Positions 49,176 to 56,107 of a stretch of DNA of 56,107 bases are shown in pieces. The DNA comes from Planctomycetales bacterium 71-10 (GTDB lineage: Bacteria; Planctomycetota; Planctomycetia; Isosphaerales; Isosphaeraceae): NCBI GenBank assembly GCA_001898385.1, contig MKTT01000149.1:1-56107 (forward strand), given 5' to 3'. Position 1 is the stretch's first letter, and every line of letters starts with the position of its first letter. The notes beneath the pieces were generated by a model. That model did not search any database and was not told the DNA's origin. It saw nothing but the letters and a program-made list of their open reading frames with translations. Position numbers and translations under genes: made by a program.

Positions 49176-50078
49176 TCACCCCTTCCCCGCGCTGACGACC
49201 GGCTGGGTGCCGCGGTCGGAGCAGAGGACCACCAGGAGGTTGCCGATCATGGCGGCCTTCTTGTCGTTGTCCAGCTCGACGATCTTCTGGTGGCTGAGCC
49301 GGTCCAGGGCCATCTCCACCATCCCCACGGCGCCCTCGACGATCTTCTGCCGGGCCGCGATCACGGCCGACGCCTGCTGGCGCTGGAGCATCGCGTGGGC
49401 GATCTCCGGGGCGTACGCCAGGTGGCTGATCCGCGCCTCCAGCACGTCGACCCCCGCCTGCACCAGCCGCTCCTGGATCTCGACCTTGAGGTGCTCGGCC
49501 ACCTCCGCCGTGTGGCTCCGCAGGGCGACCTCCCCCTCGACGTGCGGGTCGTAGGGGTAGTTGAGGGCCAGGTTCCGCAGCGCGGCCTCGCTCTGGACGT
49601 GGACGAAGTCCTGGAAGTCGTCGACGTGGAACAGGGCCTCGGCCGTGTCGACGACCCGCCAGACGACCACGGCGGCGATCTCGATCGGGTTGCCGGCCAG
49701 GTCGTTGACCTTCAGCCGCTCGCTCTCGAAGTTCCGCACCCGCAGCGAGATCCGCCGCTTGGTGTAGAACGGGTTGACCCATCGCAGCCCCGGCTCGCGG
49801 ACGGTCCCCCTGTAGTCGCCGAAGAGTTGCAGCACCTTCGCGTCGTTCGGCCCCACCGTGAACAGCCCGCACAGCCCGACCACGGTCGCCGCGATCACCA
49901 GCACGATCGGCAGGATCCAGGCCGGCTGCTCGTTCCCGACCGCCAGGGCCAGGAACAGCAGGGCCAGCGCCGCGGCCCCGCCCAGATACGGAACGATCCC
50001 CGCGCCGGACTTCGGGACGATCAGCACCTCGCGCATCTGGATCGTCGGCTTCGGCTTGCTCTCCCAATCGGCGTCCAT
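49176..50078 (-). CDS. SPFH/Band 7 domain membrane protein
   Basis: 300 residues. Two N-terminal membrane helices (about 31-47 and 54-73) precede an SPFH domain (about 75-270): LFTVGPNDAKVLQLFGDYRG, NDLAGNPIEIAAVVVWRVVD, VDVLEARISHLAYAPEI and the alanine-rich coiled coil MLQRQQASAVIAARQKIVEG. Related to HflK/C, stomatin and prohibitin. Such proteins organise membrane microdomains and proteolysis complexes. 38 bases downstream of the DUF2071 gene; no NfeD partner is seen. Converges with the kinase gene. Confidence 0.92.
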   Translation of the reverse strand: MDADWESKPKPTIQMREVLIVPKSGAGIVPYLGGAAALALLFLALAVGNEQPAWILPIVLVIAATVVGLCGLFTVGPNDAKVLQLFGDYRGTVREPGLRWVNPFYTKRRISLRVRNFESERLKVNDLAGNPIEIAAVVVWRVVDTAEALFHVDDFQDFVHVQSEAALRNLALNYPYDPHVEGEVALRSHTAEVAEHLKVEIQERLVQAGVDVLEARISHLAYAPEIAHAMLQRQQASAVIAARQKIVEGAVGMVEMALDRLSHQKIVELDNDKKAAMIGNLLVVLCSDRGTQPVVSAGKG

Positions 50079-50115
50079 GTTCGGCCTCGATTCACGTTGG
50101 AATTCGCGCGTCGTC

Positions 50116-50892
50116 TCACTCGGGCGGATATTCGCACGACGGCGACGAATCTTGGACGGGTCGAAGGGGATACACCCGCACGCGGACCTCGCTCGCGTAA
50201 TGCGCGAGCGGTGCGACGCCCTCCGGTCGCGGCAGCCCCGCGGCGGCGAGGAGCGATTCCTCCAGCCGCAGCACCCGCGCCGGCCGGAGCGGGTACGGGT
50301 CGTGGTGGACCCGGCCGGAATAGAGCCGGCCGCGATGCTTCGTGTAGAGGATGTAGCGCTCGGCCAGGAAGTGCTCCAGCGTCCCGGGCCGCGAGGCCGT
50401 CGGCGTCCCCTCGGGGGCGTAGGCCAGGTCGCAGCCGGCGGGCGTCGGGCCGGGCCATAGGCGCTCGGAGCGATAGGCGATGCGGCCTTCCGAACGATCG
50501 AGGTCCATCCGGGCGAAGTGATACGGCAGGCCCCAGGACCGTCGCGCCACCCGCACGGCCAGGGCGTTCGCGGCGTCGAGGCTGAAGAACCAGACGCCCG
50601 GGTCGCGGCTCCGAAAATGGACGTAGGTCCGGACGTTGACCTCGTGGAACCGCGACGTCCCGGGCACGGCCGGGGCCCACGCGTAGCGGACCCCGGTCAT
50701 CGTGAACGGCACCAGGCCGACGTACGCGACCCCGTCGAACGTGTCGATCTCCAGCGACGGCGGGACCAGGGGCCGGATCGCCTCGACGGGGACCGGCCAG
50801 TGCAGGAACAGCAGGTCCGCCCAGCGCTGGCGCATGGCGACGCGGCCGGCGGGGCGGAGCGTGGGGGCGATGCGGTCGATGTCGGACGGCAT
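50116..50892 (-). CDS. DUF2071 family protein (YqjF-like)
   Basis: 258 residues from ATG 50892. DUF2071 signatures: WADLLFLHWPVPVEAIRPLV near the N-terminus, then YVGLVPFTMTGVR, FHEVNVRTYVHF, VWFFSLDAANALAV and RRSWGLPYHFARMD, a double-stranded beta fold related to acetoacetate decarboxylase. The enzymatic role is unknown. It is the first gene of a likely two-gene unit with the SPFH gene. Confidence 0.9.
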   Translation of the reverse strand: MPSDIDRIAPTLRPAGRVAMRQRWADLLFLHWPVPVEAIRPLVPPSLEIDTFDGVAYVGLVPFTMTGVRYAWAPAVPGTSRFHEVNVRTYVHFRSRDPGVWFFSLDAANALAVRVARRSWGLPYHFARMDLDRSEGRIAYRSERLWPGPTPAGCDLAYAPEGTPTASRPGTLEHFLAERYILYTKHRGRLYSGRVHHDPYPLRPARVLRLEESLLAAAGLPRPEGVAPLAHYASEVRVRVYPLRPVQDSSPSCEYPPE

Positions 50893-51008
50893 GGCGGCGG
50901 CTCCCGGCGGATCTCCCGGGATCCTAAGGCCCCGGCGGCCTTGCCTACAGGGGCGGGCCGTGCTTCCATCCTTCTCCGGGCGTTCGTGAAACCTTCGCGC
51001 GGGGAGGT

Positions 51009-51014
51009 CATAAT
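51009..51014 (+). promoter_or_regulatory. Possible -10 box of the phosphoesterase gene
   Basis: CATAAT, 5 of 6 to consensus, 55 bases before ATG 51070, in the 177-base divergent gap. No convincing -35 box. Confidence 0.35.
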
Positions 51015-51069
51015 AGACGCCCTGCTCCAGCCCCGCCTCGAATCCGCAGCATTCCCGGAGACCATCCCC

Positions 51070-52791
51070 ATGAGAATCCACCCGACCCTCGCCCTCGCGG
51101 CGGCCCTGGCCTACTGCCCCCTCGCCCCGGCGCAGCAGGCGCCCAACGCCCCCGCCCCCGGCGCGCCGAAGAACCCGACCGAGACGGTCGTCCCGGCCGA
51201 GAAGGCCCCGACCCCCGCGCCGGCCGGGAAGGTCGCGCAGACGGCGACGGGCTTCGTCTTCGAAGACAAGGACGGCGACGGCCGCCGCGGCGAGGGCGAG
51301 GCGGGGATCCCGGGCGTGCGCGTCTCCAACGGCCGCGACGTCGTCCGCACCGACGACGCCGGGCGGTACTCGCTCCCCGTCGACGACGACGCCATCCTGT
51401 TCGTCGTCAAGCCCCGGCACTGGATGACGCCCGTCGACGCCGAGAACCTGCCGAAGTTCTACTACATCCACAAGCCGGCCGGCTCGCCGAAGACCCACTT
51501 CCCCGCCGTCGAGCCCACCGGGCCCCTGCCCGCCTCGGTCGACTTCCCGCTCGTCCGCCGCGAGGAGCCCGACTCGTTCAAGCTCCTCCTCTTCGGCGAC
51601 ACCCAGCCCCGCGACGTCAAGGAGGTCGAGTACATCACCCACGACGTGATCGAGCCGCTGCTCCTCCAGCGGAACCACGGCGCGGTCCTGGGGATGACCC
51701 TCGGCGACGTCGCCTTCAACGACCTCTCCGTCTACCCGCCGCTGAAGCGGTCGATCGCGCTGCTGGGCCTCCCCTGGTACAACGTCCTGGGGAACCACGA
51801 CATGAACTTCGACGCGGCCGACGACCGCTACTCGGACGAGACCTGGGAGCGCTACTTCGGCCCCTCGTACTACTCGTTCGACCACGGCCCGGTCCACTTC
51901 ATCGTCCTCGACGACGTCGTGTGGGTCGCCCCCGACCCGGCGAAGAAGGAGAAGAAGGGGAAGTACCACGGCGGCCTGGGCGCCAAGCAGATGGAGTTCG
52001 TCCGCAACGACCTGGCGAGCACCCCGGAGGACCAGCTCGTCGTCCTGACCATGCACATCCCGATCACCGAGATCGAGGAGCGTCCCGAGCTGTTCAAGCT
52101 GCTGGCCGCCCGCCCGCACAGCCTGTCGATCTCGGCCCACCTGCACCGCCAGGACCACCGCTTCCTGGGCGAGGAGGCCGGCTTCTCCGCGGACAACCCC
52201 CACCACCACCTCGTCCACGGCACCGTCTGCGGCTCGTGGTGGTCGGGCGCGCCGGACGAGAACGGCATCCCCAACGCCACCATGTCCGACGGCGCCCCCA
52301 ACGGCTACTCGATCGTCACCTTCGACGGCCCGAAGTACGACGTCGAGTTCCACGCCGCCCGCCGCCCGGCCGATCACCAGATGAACATCCACGCACCCGA
52401 GGAGGTGGCCGCCGCCGACGCCCCCGCGGCCGACGTGGTCGTCAACGTCTTCGCCGGCTCCGGGCGCTCGAAGGTCGAGCTGCGGCTGGGCGAGGCGGGC
52501 GAGTGGCGGCCGATGGAGAAGGTCTCGGCCGCGGATCCGTTCTACCTGGCCATGAAGGAGCTGGAGGCGGGCCCGACCCCGCCCCCGGGCCGCAAGCTCC
52601 CCGCGCCGGCGAAGTCGACCCACCTCTGGAAGGCGAAGCTCGCCGCCGACTCCCCCGCGCCGGGGACGCACCTGATCCACGTCCGCACGACCGACATGTT
52701 CGGCCGGACCTATGAAGACCGCCGCGCCGTCCGCGTCGCCGAGGGCTCCCCCGCCGCGACCTCGGCCCCGGCCCCCGCCGCCGGGAACTGA
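51070..52791 (+). CDS. Exported calcineurin-like phosphoesterase
   Basis: 573 residues. A signal peptide (LALAAALAYCPLAPAQ) leads to a Pro-rich linker and an N-terminal beta domain (about 58-120, GFVFEDKDGDGRRGEGEAGI, then GVRVSNG) like SdrD-B/CNA repeats. The metallophosphoesterase core (about 176-400) has KLLLFGDTQ (Asp), LGDVAFND, LGNHDMNF (GNHD), LTMHIPI and SAHLHRQDH, the full dimetal signature. A C-terminal beta region (about 410-560) may bind substrate or cell surface. Followed by a strong terminator hairpin. Substrate unknown. Confidence 0.93.
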   Translation: MRIHPTLALAAALAYCPLAPAQQAPNAPAPGAPKNPTETVVPAEKAPTPAPAGKVAQTATGFVFEDKDGDGRRGEGEAGIPGVRVSNGRDVVRTDDAGRYSLPVDDDAILFVVKPRHWMTPVDAENLPKFYYIHKPAGSPKTHFPAVEPTGPLPASVDFPLVRREEPDSFKLLLFGDTQPRDVKEVEYITHDVIEPLLLQRNHGAVLGMTLGDVAFNDLSVYPPLKRSIALLGLPWYNVLGNHDMNFDAADDRYSDETWERYFGPSYYSFDHGPVHFIVLDDVVWVAPDPAKKEKKGKYHGGLGAKQMEFVRNDLASTPEDQLVVLTMHIPITEIEERPELFKLLAARPHSLSISAHLHRQDHRFLGEEAGFSADNPHHHLVHGTVCGSWWSGAPDENGIPNATMSDGAPNGYSIVTFDGPKYDVEFHAARRPADHQMNIHAPEEVAAADAPAADVVVNVFAGSGRSKVELRLGEAGEWRPMEKVSAADPFYLAMKELEAGPTPPPGRKLPAPAKSTHLWKAKLAADSPAPGTHLIHVRTTDMFGRTYEDRRAVRVAEGSPAATSAPAPAAGN

Positions 52792-52826
52792 CCGGACCTC
52801 ACGCCCCTCGCCCGAGACGCCGGCCC

Positions 52827-52861
52827 GCGAGCCCGGCCGCCACCCCGGCGGCCGGGCTCGC
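52827..52861 (+). terminator. Strong hairpin terminator after the phosphoesterase gene
   Basis: A perfect 15-bp stem (GCGAGCCCGGCCGCC with its complement) and a 5-base loop lie 36 bases after the stop, followed by GTCGTTTCC, the nearest thing to a U-tract. Confidence 0.7.
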
Positions 52862-52972
52862 GTCGTTTCCGACCCGGCCGTCGCATCGGTCGCATCGGGG
52901 GGATTTGAGGATGCTATAGGCGTGATCGACGCCCAGGTCATGAGAAATGCCCCAGATTCAGGGATTCGACGA

Positions 52973-53000
52973 TTGAAGCCGATAACCCCCGTGCTATAGT
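52973..53000 (+). promoter_or_regulatory. Promoter of the lipoprotein/DUF1559 unit
   Basis: TTGAAG (52973-52978), 16 bases, TATAGT (52995-53000), among the best promoter matches in the window. Confidence 0.6.
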
Positions 53001-53006
53001 GACCCC

Positions 53007-53247
53007 GTTCAACAAGTGATCGATGGGGCCGGCGGCGAATCGACCCGCACCCTTTGCGCGAGGTCCCACGCTCGACGTCGGCGTCTCCGCCCCGTAGCTG
53101 CATGCTCTCGATCGTGCTGGTCCGCCGGCCTCCAGGAGGTCGCTCGTCTTCGCGCGGCAGGTCCGCGTCCCTGGCGGTGCGCCCCCGCCCCGTGCGCCCG
53201 TCGATCCGCACTCGAACCGATCCGTCCGACCTGACAGGGAGCTATCC
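53007..53247 (+). other. About 240-base untranslated leader before the lipoprotein gene
   Basis: Between the likely start point of transcription and ATG 53248 there is no convincing gene. The sequence contains GC-rich segments able to pair and a GGGAG ribosome-binding site 7 bases before the ATG. No known RNA class was recognised. Confidence 0.4.
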
Positions 53248-53430
53248 ATGACGATCGCCCGATTCCCGCACGCGCGGGGGTTCCTCTGGATCTTCACGGC
53301 CGCGGTGGCGTTCGCCCTCTCCGGCTGCGGCGACTCCGCGCCCGAAGGGATGGGGACCCCGACCGAGGAGCACAAGGAGGCCACGAACAAGATGGCCGAG
53401 TTCATGAAGACCCAGGGGAAGAAGAAGTGA
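53248..53430 (+). CDS. Small lipoprotein upstream of a DUF1559 gene
   Basis: 60 residues. A lipobox-type signal (FTAAVAFALSGCG, Cys near residue 27) marks it as a lipoprotein; the mature 33 residues are polar and end in KKK. Such short lipoproteins often precede DUF1559 genes in planctomycetes, as here (109 bases upstream). Too short for other inference; function unknown. Confidence 0.75.
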   Translation: MTIARFPHARGFLWIFTAAVAFALSGCGDSAPEGMGTPTEEHKEATNKMAEFMKTQGKKK

Positions 53431-53539
53431 CCGCGACGGGGACCGTCCGCCGGCCTCTCCGCCCCTCCCGCCGAGCCACGCCCCCGGGTGCGGGGGCCCT
53501 TCATAGTTCCGTCTTCGACCAACCCGAGGAGTCGCCCCC

Positions 53540-54604
53540 ATGCCCCGACGTCCGCGCGCCGGCTTCACGCTGATCGAGCTTCTCGTCGTCATCGCCATCA
53601 TCGCGGTCCTGATCGCCCTGCTGCTGCCGGCCGTCCAGGCGGCCCGCGAGGCGGCCCGGCGGTCGCAGTGCATCAACAACCTGAAGCAGATCGGCCTGGC
53701 CCTGCACAACTACCACTCGACCCACGCCACCTTCCCGCTGGGGTCGTCGGAAGGGCCTTACGACCTGTCCAACAACAACACCGGGAGCCTGGCCCCCGCG
53801 ACGAGGTCCCCCTCGTGGGACTCCTGGAGCGCCCAGGCCCTGCTGCTGGGCTACATGGAGCAGCAGCCGCTCTACAACGCGGCCAACTTCAACTTCGCCT
53901 GCGCGTGGGGCGGCCAGCCCAGCTATTACATCAACTCGACGGTGTATGAGAGCCGCATCGCCGGCTTCCTCTGCCCGTCCGACGGCAACGCCGGCAAGAC
54001 CAACAACAACAGCTATCACGCCAGCCTCGGCACCTCGACGTACAACTGCTGCCAGAAGGCGGCCATCGACACCACCGGCATGTTCGGCTACGCCCGCGGC
54101 AGCACCACGGCCGACATCACCGACGGCACCTCCAACACCATCGCGTTCGCCGAGGCCCTCGTCGGCAACCGCTTCTCCGGCCCGCTGCCGGGCAACTCCA
54201 CCGGCAACGTCTCCAGCGCCGGCGGCGCCAACGTCCAGGACATCGGCCGCGTCGTCAACGCCATCCAGGTCCTCAAGACCGACGACGCCACCTGCCAGGC
54301 CAAGTTCCTGCAAGAGGCCGGCACCGGCCGCGGCAACCACTGGGCCTGCGGCGCCATGGGCTACTCGATGTTCAACACCGTGTATCCCCCCGGCGCGACC
54401 AAGTGGAGCGCCTGCCGCATGGACTGCTGCGCCCAGGCCGAGCACGCCCACTACGTCAACGCCAACAGCAACCACTCCGGCGGCGTGAACGCCCTGTTCG
54501 GCGACGGCAGCGTGAAGTTCATCAAGAACTCCATCAACTGGCAGACCTGGTGGGCCCTCGGCACCGTCTCGCTCGGCGAGGTCGTCGGCAGCGACGCCTA
54601 CTGA
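53540..54604 (+). CDS. DUF1559 prepilin-type protein with N-terminal methylation motif
   Basis: 354 residues. A type IV pilin-like N-terminus RAGFTLIELLVVIAIIAVLI is followed by QAAREAARRSQCINNLKQIG, the typical planctomycetal DUF1559 opening. The C-terminus has NHSGGVNALFGDGSVKFI, the H-x-G...DGS motif of the family. The pilin-like signal implies processing by a prepilin peptidase and an extracellular location. The family is hugely expanded in planctomycetes with no settled role. A 14-bp hairpin follows at 54638. Confidence 0.96.
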   Translation: MPRRPRAGFTLIELLVVIAIIAVLIALLLPAVQAAREAARRSQCINNLKQIGLALHNYHSTHATFPLGSSEGPYDLSNNNTGSLAPATRSPSWDSWSAQALLLGYMEQQPLYNAANFNFACAWGGQPSYYINSTVYESRIAGFLCPSDGNAGKTNNNSYHASLGTSTYNCCQKAAIDTTGMFGYARGSTTADITDGTSNTIAFAEALVGNRFSGPLPGNSTGNVSSAGGANVQDIGRVVNAIQVLKTDDATCQAKFLQEAGTGRGNHWACGAMGYSMFNTVYPPGATKWSACRMDCCAQAEHAHYVNANSNHSGGVNALFGDGSVKFIKNSINWQTWWALGTVSLGEVVGSDAY

Positions 54605-54637
54605 CGCCCGCCGTCCGATCCTCATGGCCCCACCCCC

Positions 54638-54670
54638 GCGGCCCCGGCGCGACCCTCGCGCCGGGGCCGC
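54638..54670 (+). terminator. Strong hairpin terminator after the DUF1559 gene
   Basis: A perfect 14-bp stem (GCGGCCCCGGCGCG) with loop ACCCT, 34 bases after the stop, followed by GTCGTTCGCG. It has the same GTCGTT flank as the hairpin at 52827. Confidence 0.7.
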
Positions 54671-54743
54671 GTCGTTCGCGCCGCGAGCCCGTCCGATCGG
54701 CCCGCCGTCGGCGATCGTGCGTGACAGGGAAGGAGGTCGAAGG

Positions 54744-55406
54744 ATGAGCCTCGGCGACCGGGACCGAGCCGCCGGCCGCCGCACGCGGCCCCGCCGGACG
54801 CTCGCCGCGATCGGCCTGATCCTCGCGGTCGTGGCTGTGTTCTTCCTGGCGTCGCTCCGTCGCGGGGCCGACGCGGCGATGCTGGACCGCGTCATCGCCT
54901 ATCATGAATCCCGGGCGCTTCGGGAGCGCCACCTGTCCGACCGCCAACTCGCCCCGGCCGGGCCGATGCTGGCGGGGGCCGCGCGGGTCCTCGGCCTCGC
55001 CCTGCTGCACGGCGATTCGTTCCGTGCCCGGCTGGGCTCGACGGCAGGTCCCTCCACGCTGGATTGGCAGAGTGCGATATATCGATTCAGGCAGTCCTGG
55101 GAGAGCGCCCGAGTCGGGTGGCATTACCTCCGCGAAGCCGCCTGGCACGATCGCCGCGCACGATACCATCGCGCCGTCGGCGCCTACTACAAGCGGCTCC
55201 TCGCGGCGAAGCCCGCACGGTTCCCGTCGTCGGCCCCCGAACTCGCGGCGATGCGTGCGGACCTGGAGCGGACGCATCAGTCCCTGTACGGGACGGCGGC
55301 CCAATTGCCGCCCGAACCCCCTCCCGCCCTCATCCCGGGGCGGGCCCCACTCCTCCCCGGCGACGCCGATGCGGACCTGGGGCCGATCGATCCCGATTCC
55401 TACTGA
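54744..55406 (+). CDS. Single-pass membrane-anchored hypothetical protein
   Basis: 220 residues. AAGGAGGTCGAAGG gives a strong ribosome-binding site for ATG 54744. A basic N-terminus (RRTRPRR) precedes a membrane helix (about 20-40, LAAIGLILAVVAVFFLASLR), then a soluble helical part (SAIYRFRQSWESARVGWHYL, DLERTHQSLYGTAAQ). The end is Pro-rich and acidic (DADADLGPIDPDSY). The helical segment at about 100-170 with repeated Tyr and Trp is unusual. No family recognised. Confidence 0.7.
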   Translation: MSLGDRDRAAGRRTRPRRTLAAIGLILAVVAVFFLASLRRGADAAMLDRVIAYHESRALRERHLSDRQLAPAGPMLAGAARVLGLALLHGDSFRARLGSTAGPSTLDWQSAIYRFRQSWESARVGWHYLREAAWHDRRARYHRAVGAYYKRLLAAKPARFPSSAPELAAMRADLERTHQSLYGTAAQLPPEPPPALIPGRAPLLPGDADADLGPIDPDSY

Positions 55407-55487
55407 CGATCGATCCGGCCCCTCGTCGGGCCCGGGAATTGCTCCCAGATCGGGCGAGACCCCTCTCTCCCGACCGGAGCCCGAGCC

Positions 55488-55676
55488 ATGCCCGAGGACC
55501 CCAAGCGATCCGACCAGTTCGAAGGCGGCGGCGATGCCCATCGCGACGGCGGCGCGACCACCGACCGCGGCCGTCGCGACATCGGCCAGCCCGGCCCCGA
55601 TCCCGAGGCCGCCGACCGCGAGCGCGAGCGCGACCGCGGCCGTCCTCCCGCGCCCCAGGAGAAGAAATCCGACTGA
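55488..55676 (+). CDS. Small highly charged hypothetical protein
   Basis: 62 residues, rich in Asp, Arg, Glu and Gly (starts MPEDPKRSDQFEGGGDAH, ends PQEKKSD). Composition suggests a disordered protein. The upstream GGAG is weak and far from the ATG. Another small Pro/Asp-rich protein of similar style lies at 9644. Could be a chance frame. Confidence 0.35.
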   Translation: MPEDPKRSDQFEGGGDAHRDGGATTDRGRRDIGQPGPDPEAADRERERDRGRPPAPQEKKSD

Positions 55677-55819
55677 GCCGGCGCTTTTCCTGAAATCCCG
55701 CGCCCCCTCGTGCGGATCCTACCTTGGAAGGGACGGACGGTCCGTCCCGCCGAGCCGGCCCGGAGGGGGTGATGCAAGACGCGACGACGACCCGAACCGG
55801 CGCAAGCTGCGACCCGACG

Positions 55820-55873
55820 TCCCCTCTCCCGCCGGGAGAGGGCGGCCCGAAGGGCCGGGCGAGGGTCGTCGGA
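55820..55873. repeat. Single arm of the inverted-repeat element, copy E1 (GGTGAGGGTCG subfamily)
   Basis: CCCCTCTCCCGCCGGGAGAG followed by GGCGAGGGTCG matches one arm of the elements at 3437 and 6442. No second arm follows; within 80 bases a member of the other subfamily begins. It looks like a truncated or solo copy. Confidence 0.75.
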
Positions 55874-55954
55874 GTTCGGGATGGCCGTCGAGATCAAAAC
55901 CCTTCTCCCCTTGAGGTGCTCTGTCGAAAGCATGCCGACGCGGGTCGAAGGCGA

Positions 55955-56107
55955 TCTTCCCCCCTTGCGGGGGAAGACAGACCCCGCAGGGGTCAGATGA
56001 GGGGGACGCGAAGCACACGAGCCATCGGCATCCAAAGGCCCGCCCGCTCGGCCTTCGCCGCGGCCCGACGGTCTTCTCGCTCGTCGTCCCCCTCATCCGG
56101 CCCTTCG
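55955..56107. repeat. Inverted-repeat element, copy E2 (GGATGAGGGGG subfamily), cut by the window end
   Basis: Starts CTTCCCCCCTTGCGGGGGAAG and has a TCAGATGAGGGGGACG inner end; the second arm begins at about 56086 with CGTCCCCCTCATCCGG and runs off the window. The 431 bases from 55677 hold no gene beyond these two elements. Confidence 0.8.

Noticed and set aside
1..56107. tRNA, rRNA, CRISPR arrays, prophage or transposase genes
   Set aside because: Looked for clover-leaf ends, regularly spaced direct repeats and DDE/integrase motifs; none was recognised. A tRNA or covariance search would be decisive.

Overview
The window is a stretch of a very GC-rich (roughly 70 percent or more) bacterial chromosome. 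It looks like a planctomycete of the Isosphaera/Singulisphaera/Paludisphaera type. This rests on the mix of families seen directly: paired ECF sigma factors and multidomain Ser/Thr kinases, a DUF1559 prepilin-like protein, a PEP-CTERM protein, an SHD1-domain protein, Uma2-family proteins, a BlaI/M56 pair, and many GTG or TTG starts. No tRNA, rRNA, CRISPR array, transposase or prophage was seen. Genus and species cannot be fixed from the window alone.

Layout. 1-8.4 kb: the end of a Uma2 protein and a DEAD-box helicase, then a minus-strand block of Bat-type genes (a BatD-like protein, a fused BatB/BatC-like protein, BatA) and purE-purK. 8.4-10.2 kb: a Gfo/Idh/MocA oxidoreductase, a small proline-rich protein and a DUF2171 protein. 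10.4-18 kb: a carbohydrate region with two GH130 enzymes, a two-domain GT4-type glycosyltransferase and a small exported protein. It is interrupted at 11.5-13.7 kb by an accessory patch (toxin-antitoxin pair, a low-GC chimeric gene, gene fragments, a DUF4303-like protein). 18-21.5 kb: a second Uma2 protein, QueE, a small membrane protein, TatD and a Fur-family regulator. 21.8-28.3 kb: the translation and transcription cluster nusA-infB-rbfA plus an HhH/endonuclease III-like protein. 28.6-36 kb: a YebC-family protein, a large TPR protein, and a BlaI repressor overlapping an M56 metallopeptidase with carboxypeptidase-regulatory-like repeats.

36-49 kb is the signalling core. It has a PEP-CTERM protein, two ECF sigma genes, a 1,496-residue kinase (zinc finger, kinase, membrane segment, PEGA-like, WD40, three DUF1080 domains), a double-FHA protein and an exported SHD1 protein. 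A second zinc-finger kinase follows, and the ECF sigma gene upstream of it has decayed to a frameshifted remnant. 49-56 kb: an SPFH protein, a DUF2071 protein, an exported calcineurin-like phosphoesterase, a lipoprotein-DUF1559 pair behind a long leader, and two uncharacterised genes.

Scattered through intergenic gaps is a family of about 160-180 bp inverted-repeat elements in two sequence subfamilies (3437, 6442, 28356, 35828, 55820, 55955). One abuts the 5' end of the BatD-like gene and obscures its start. The most attractive targets for new biology are the ECF-kinase-FHA cluster, in which the kinase itself carries the anti-sigma-like zinc finger, and the orphaned second kinase.
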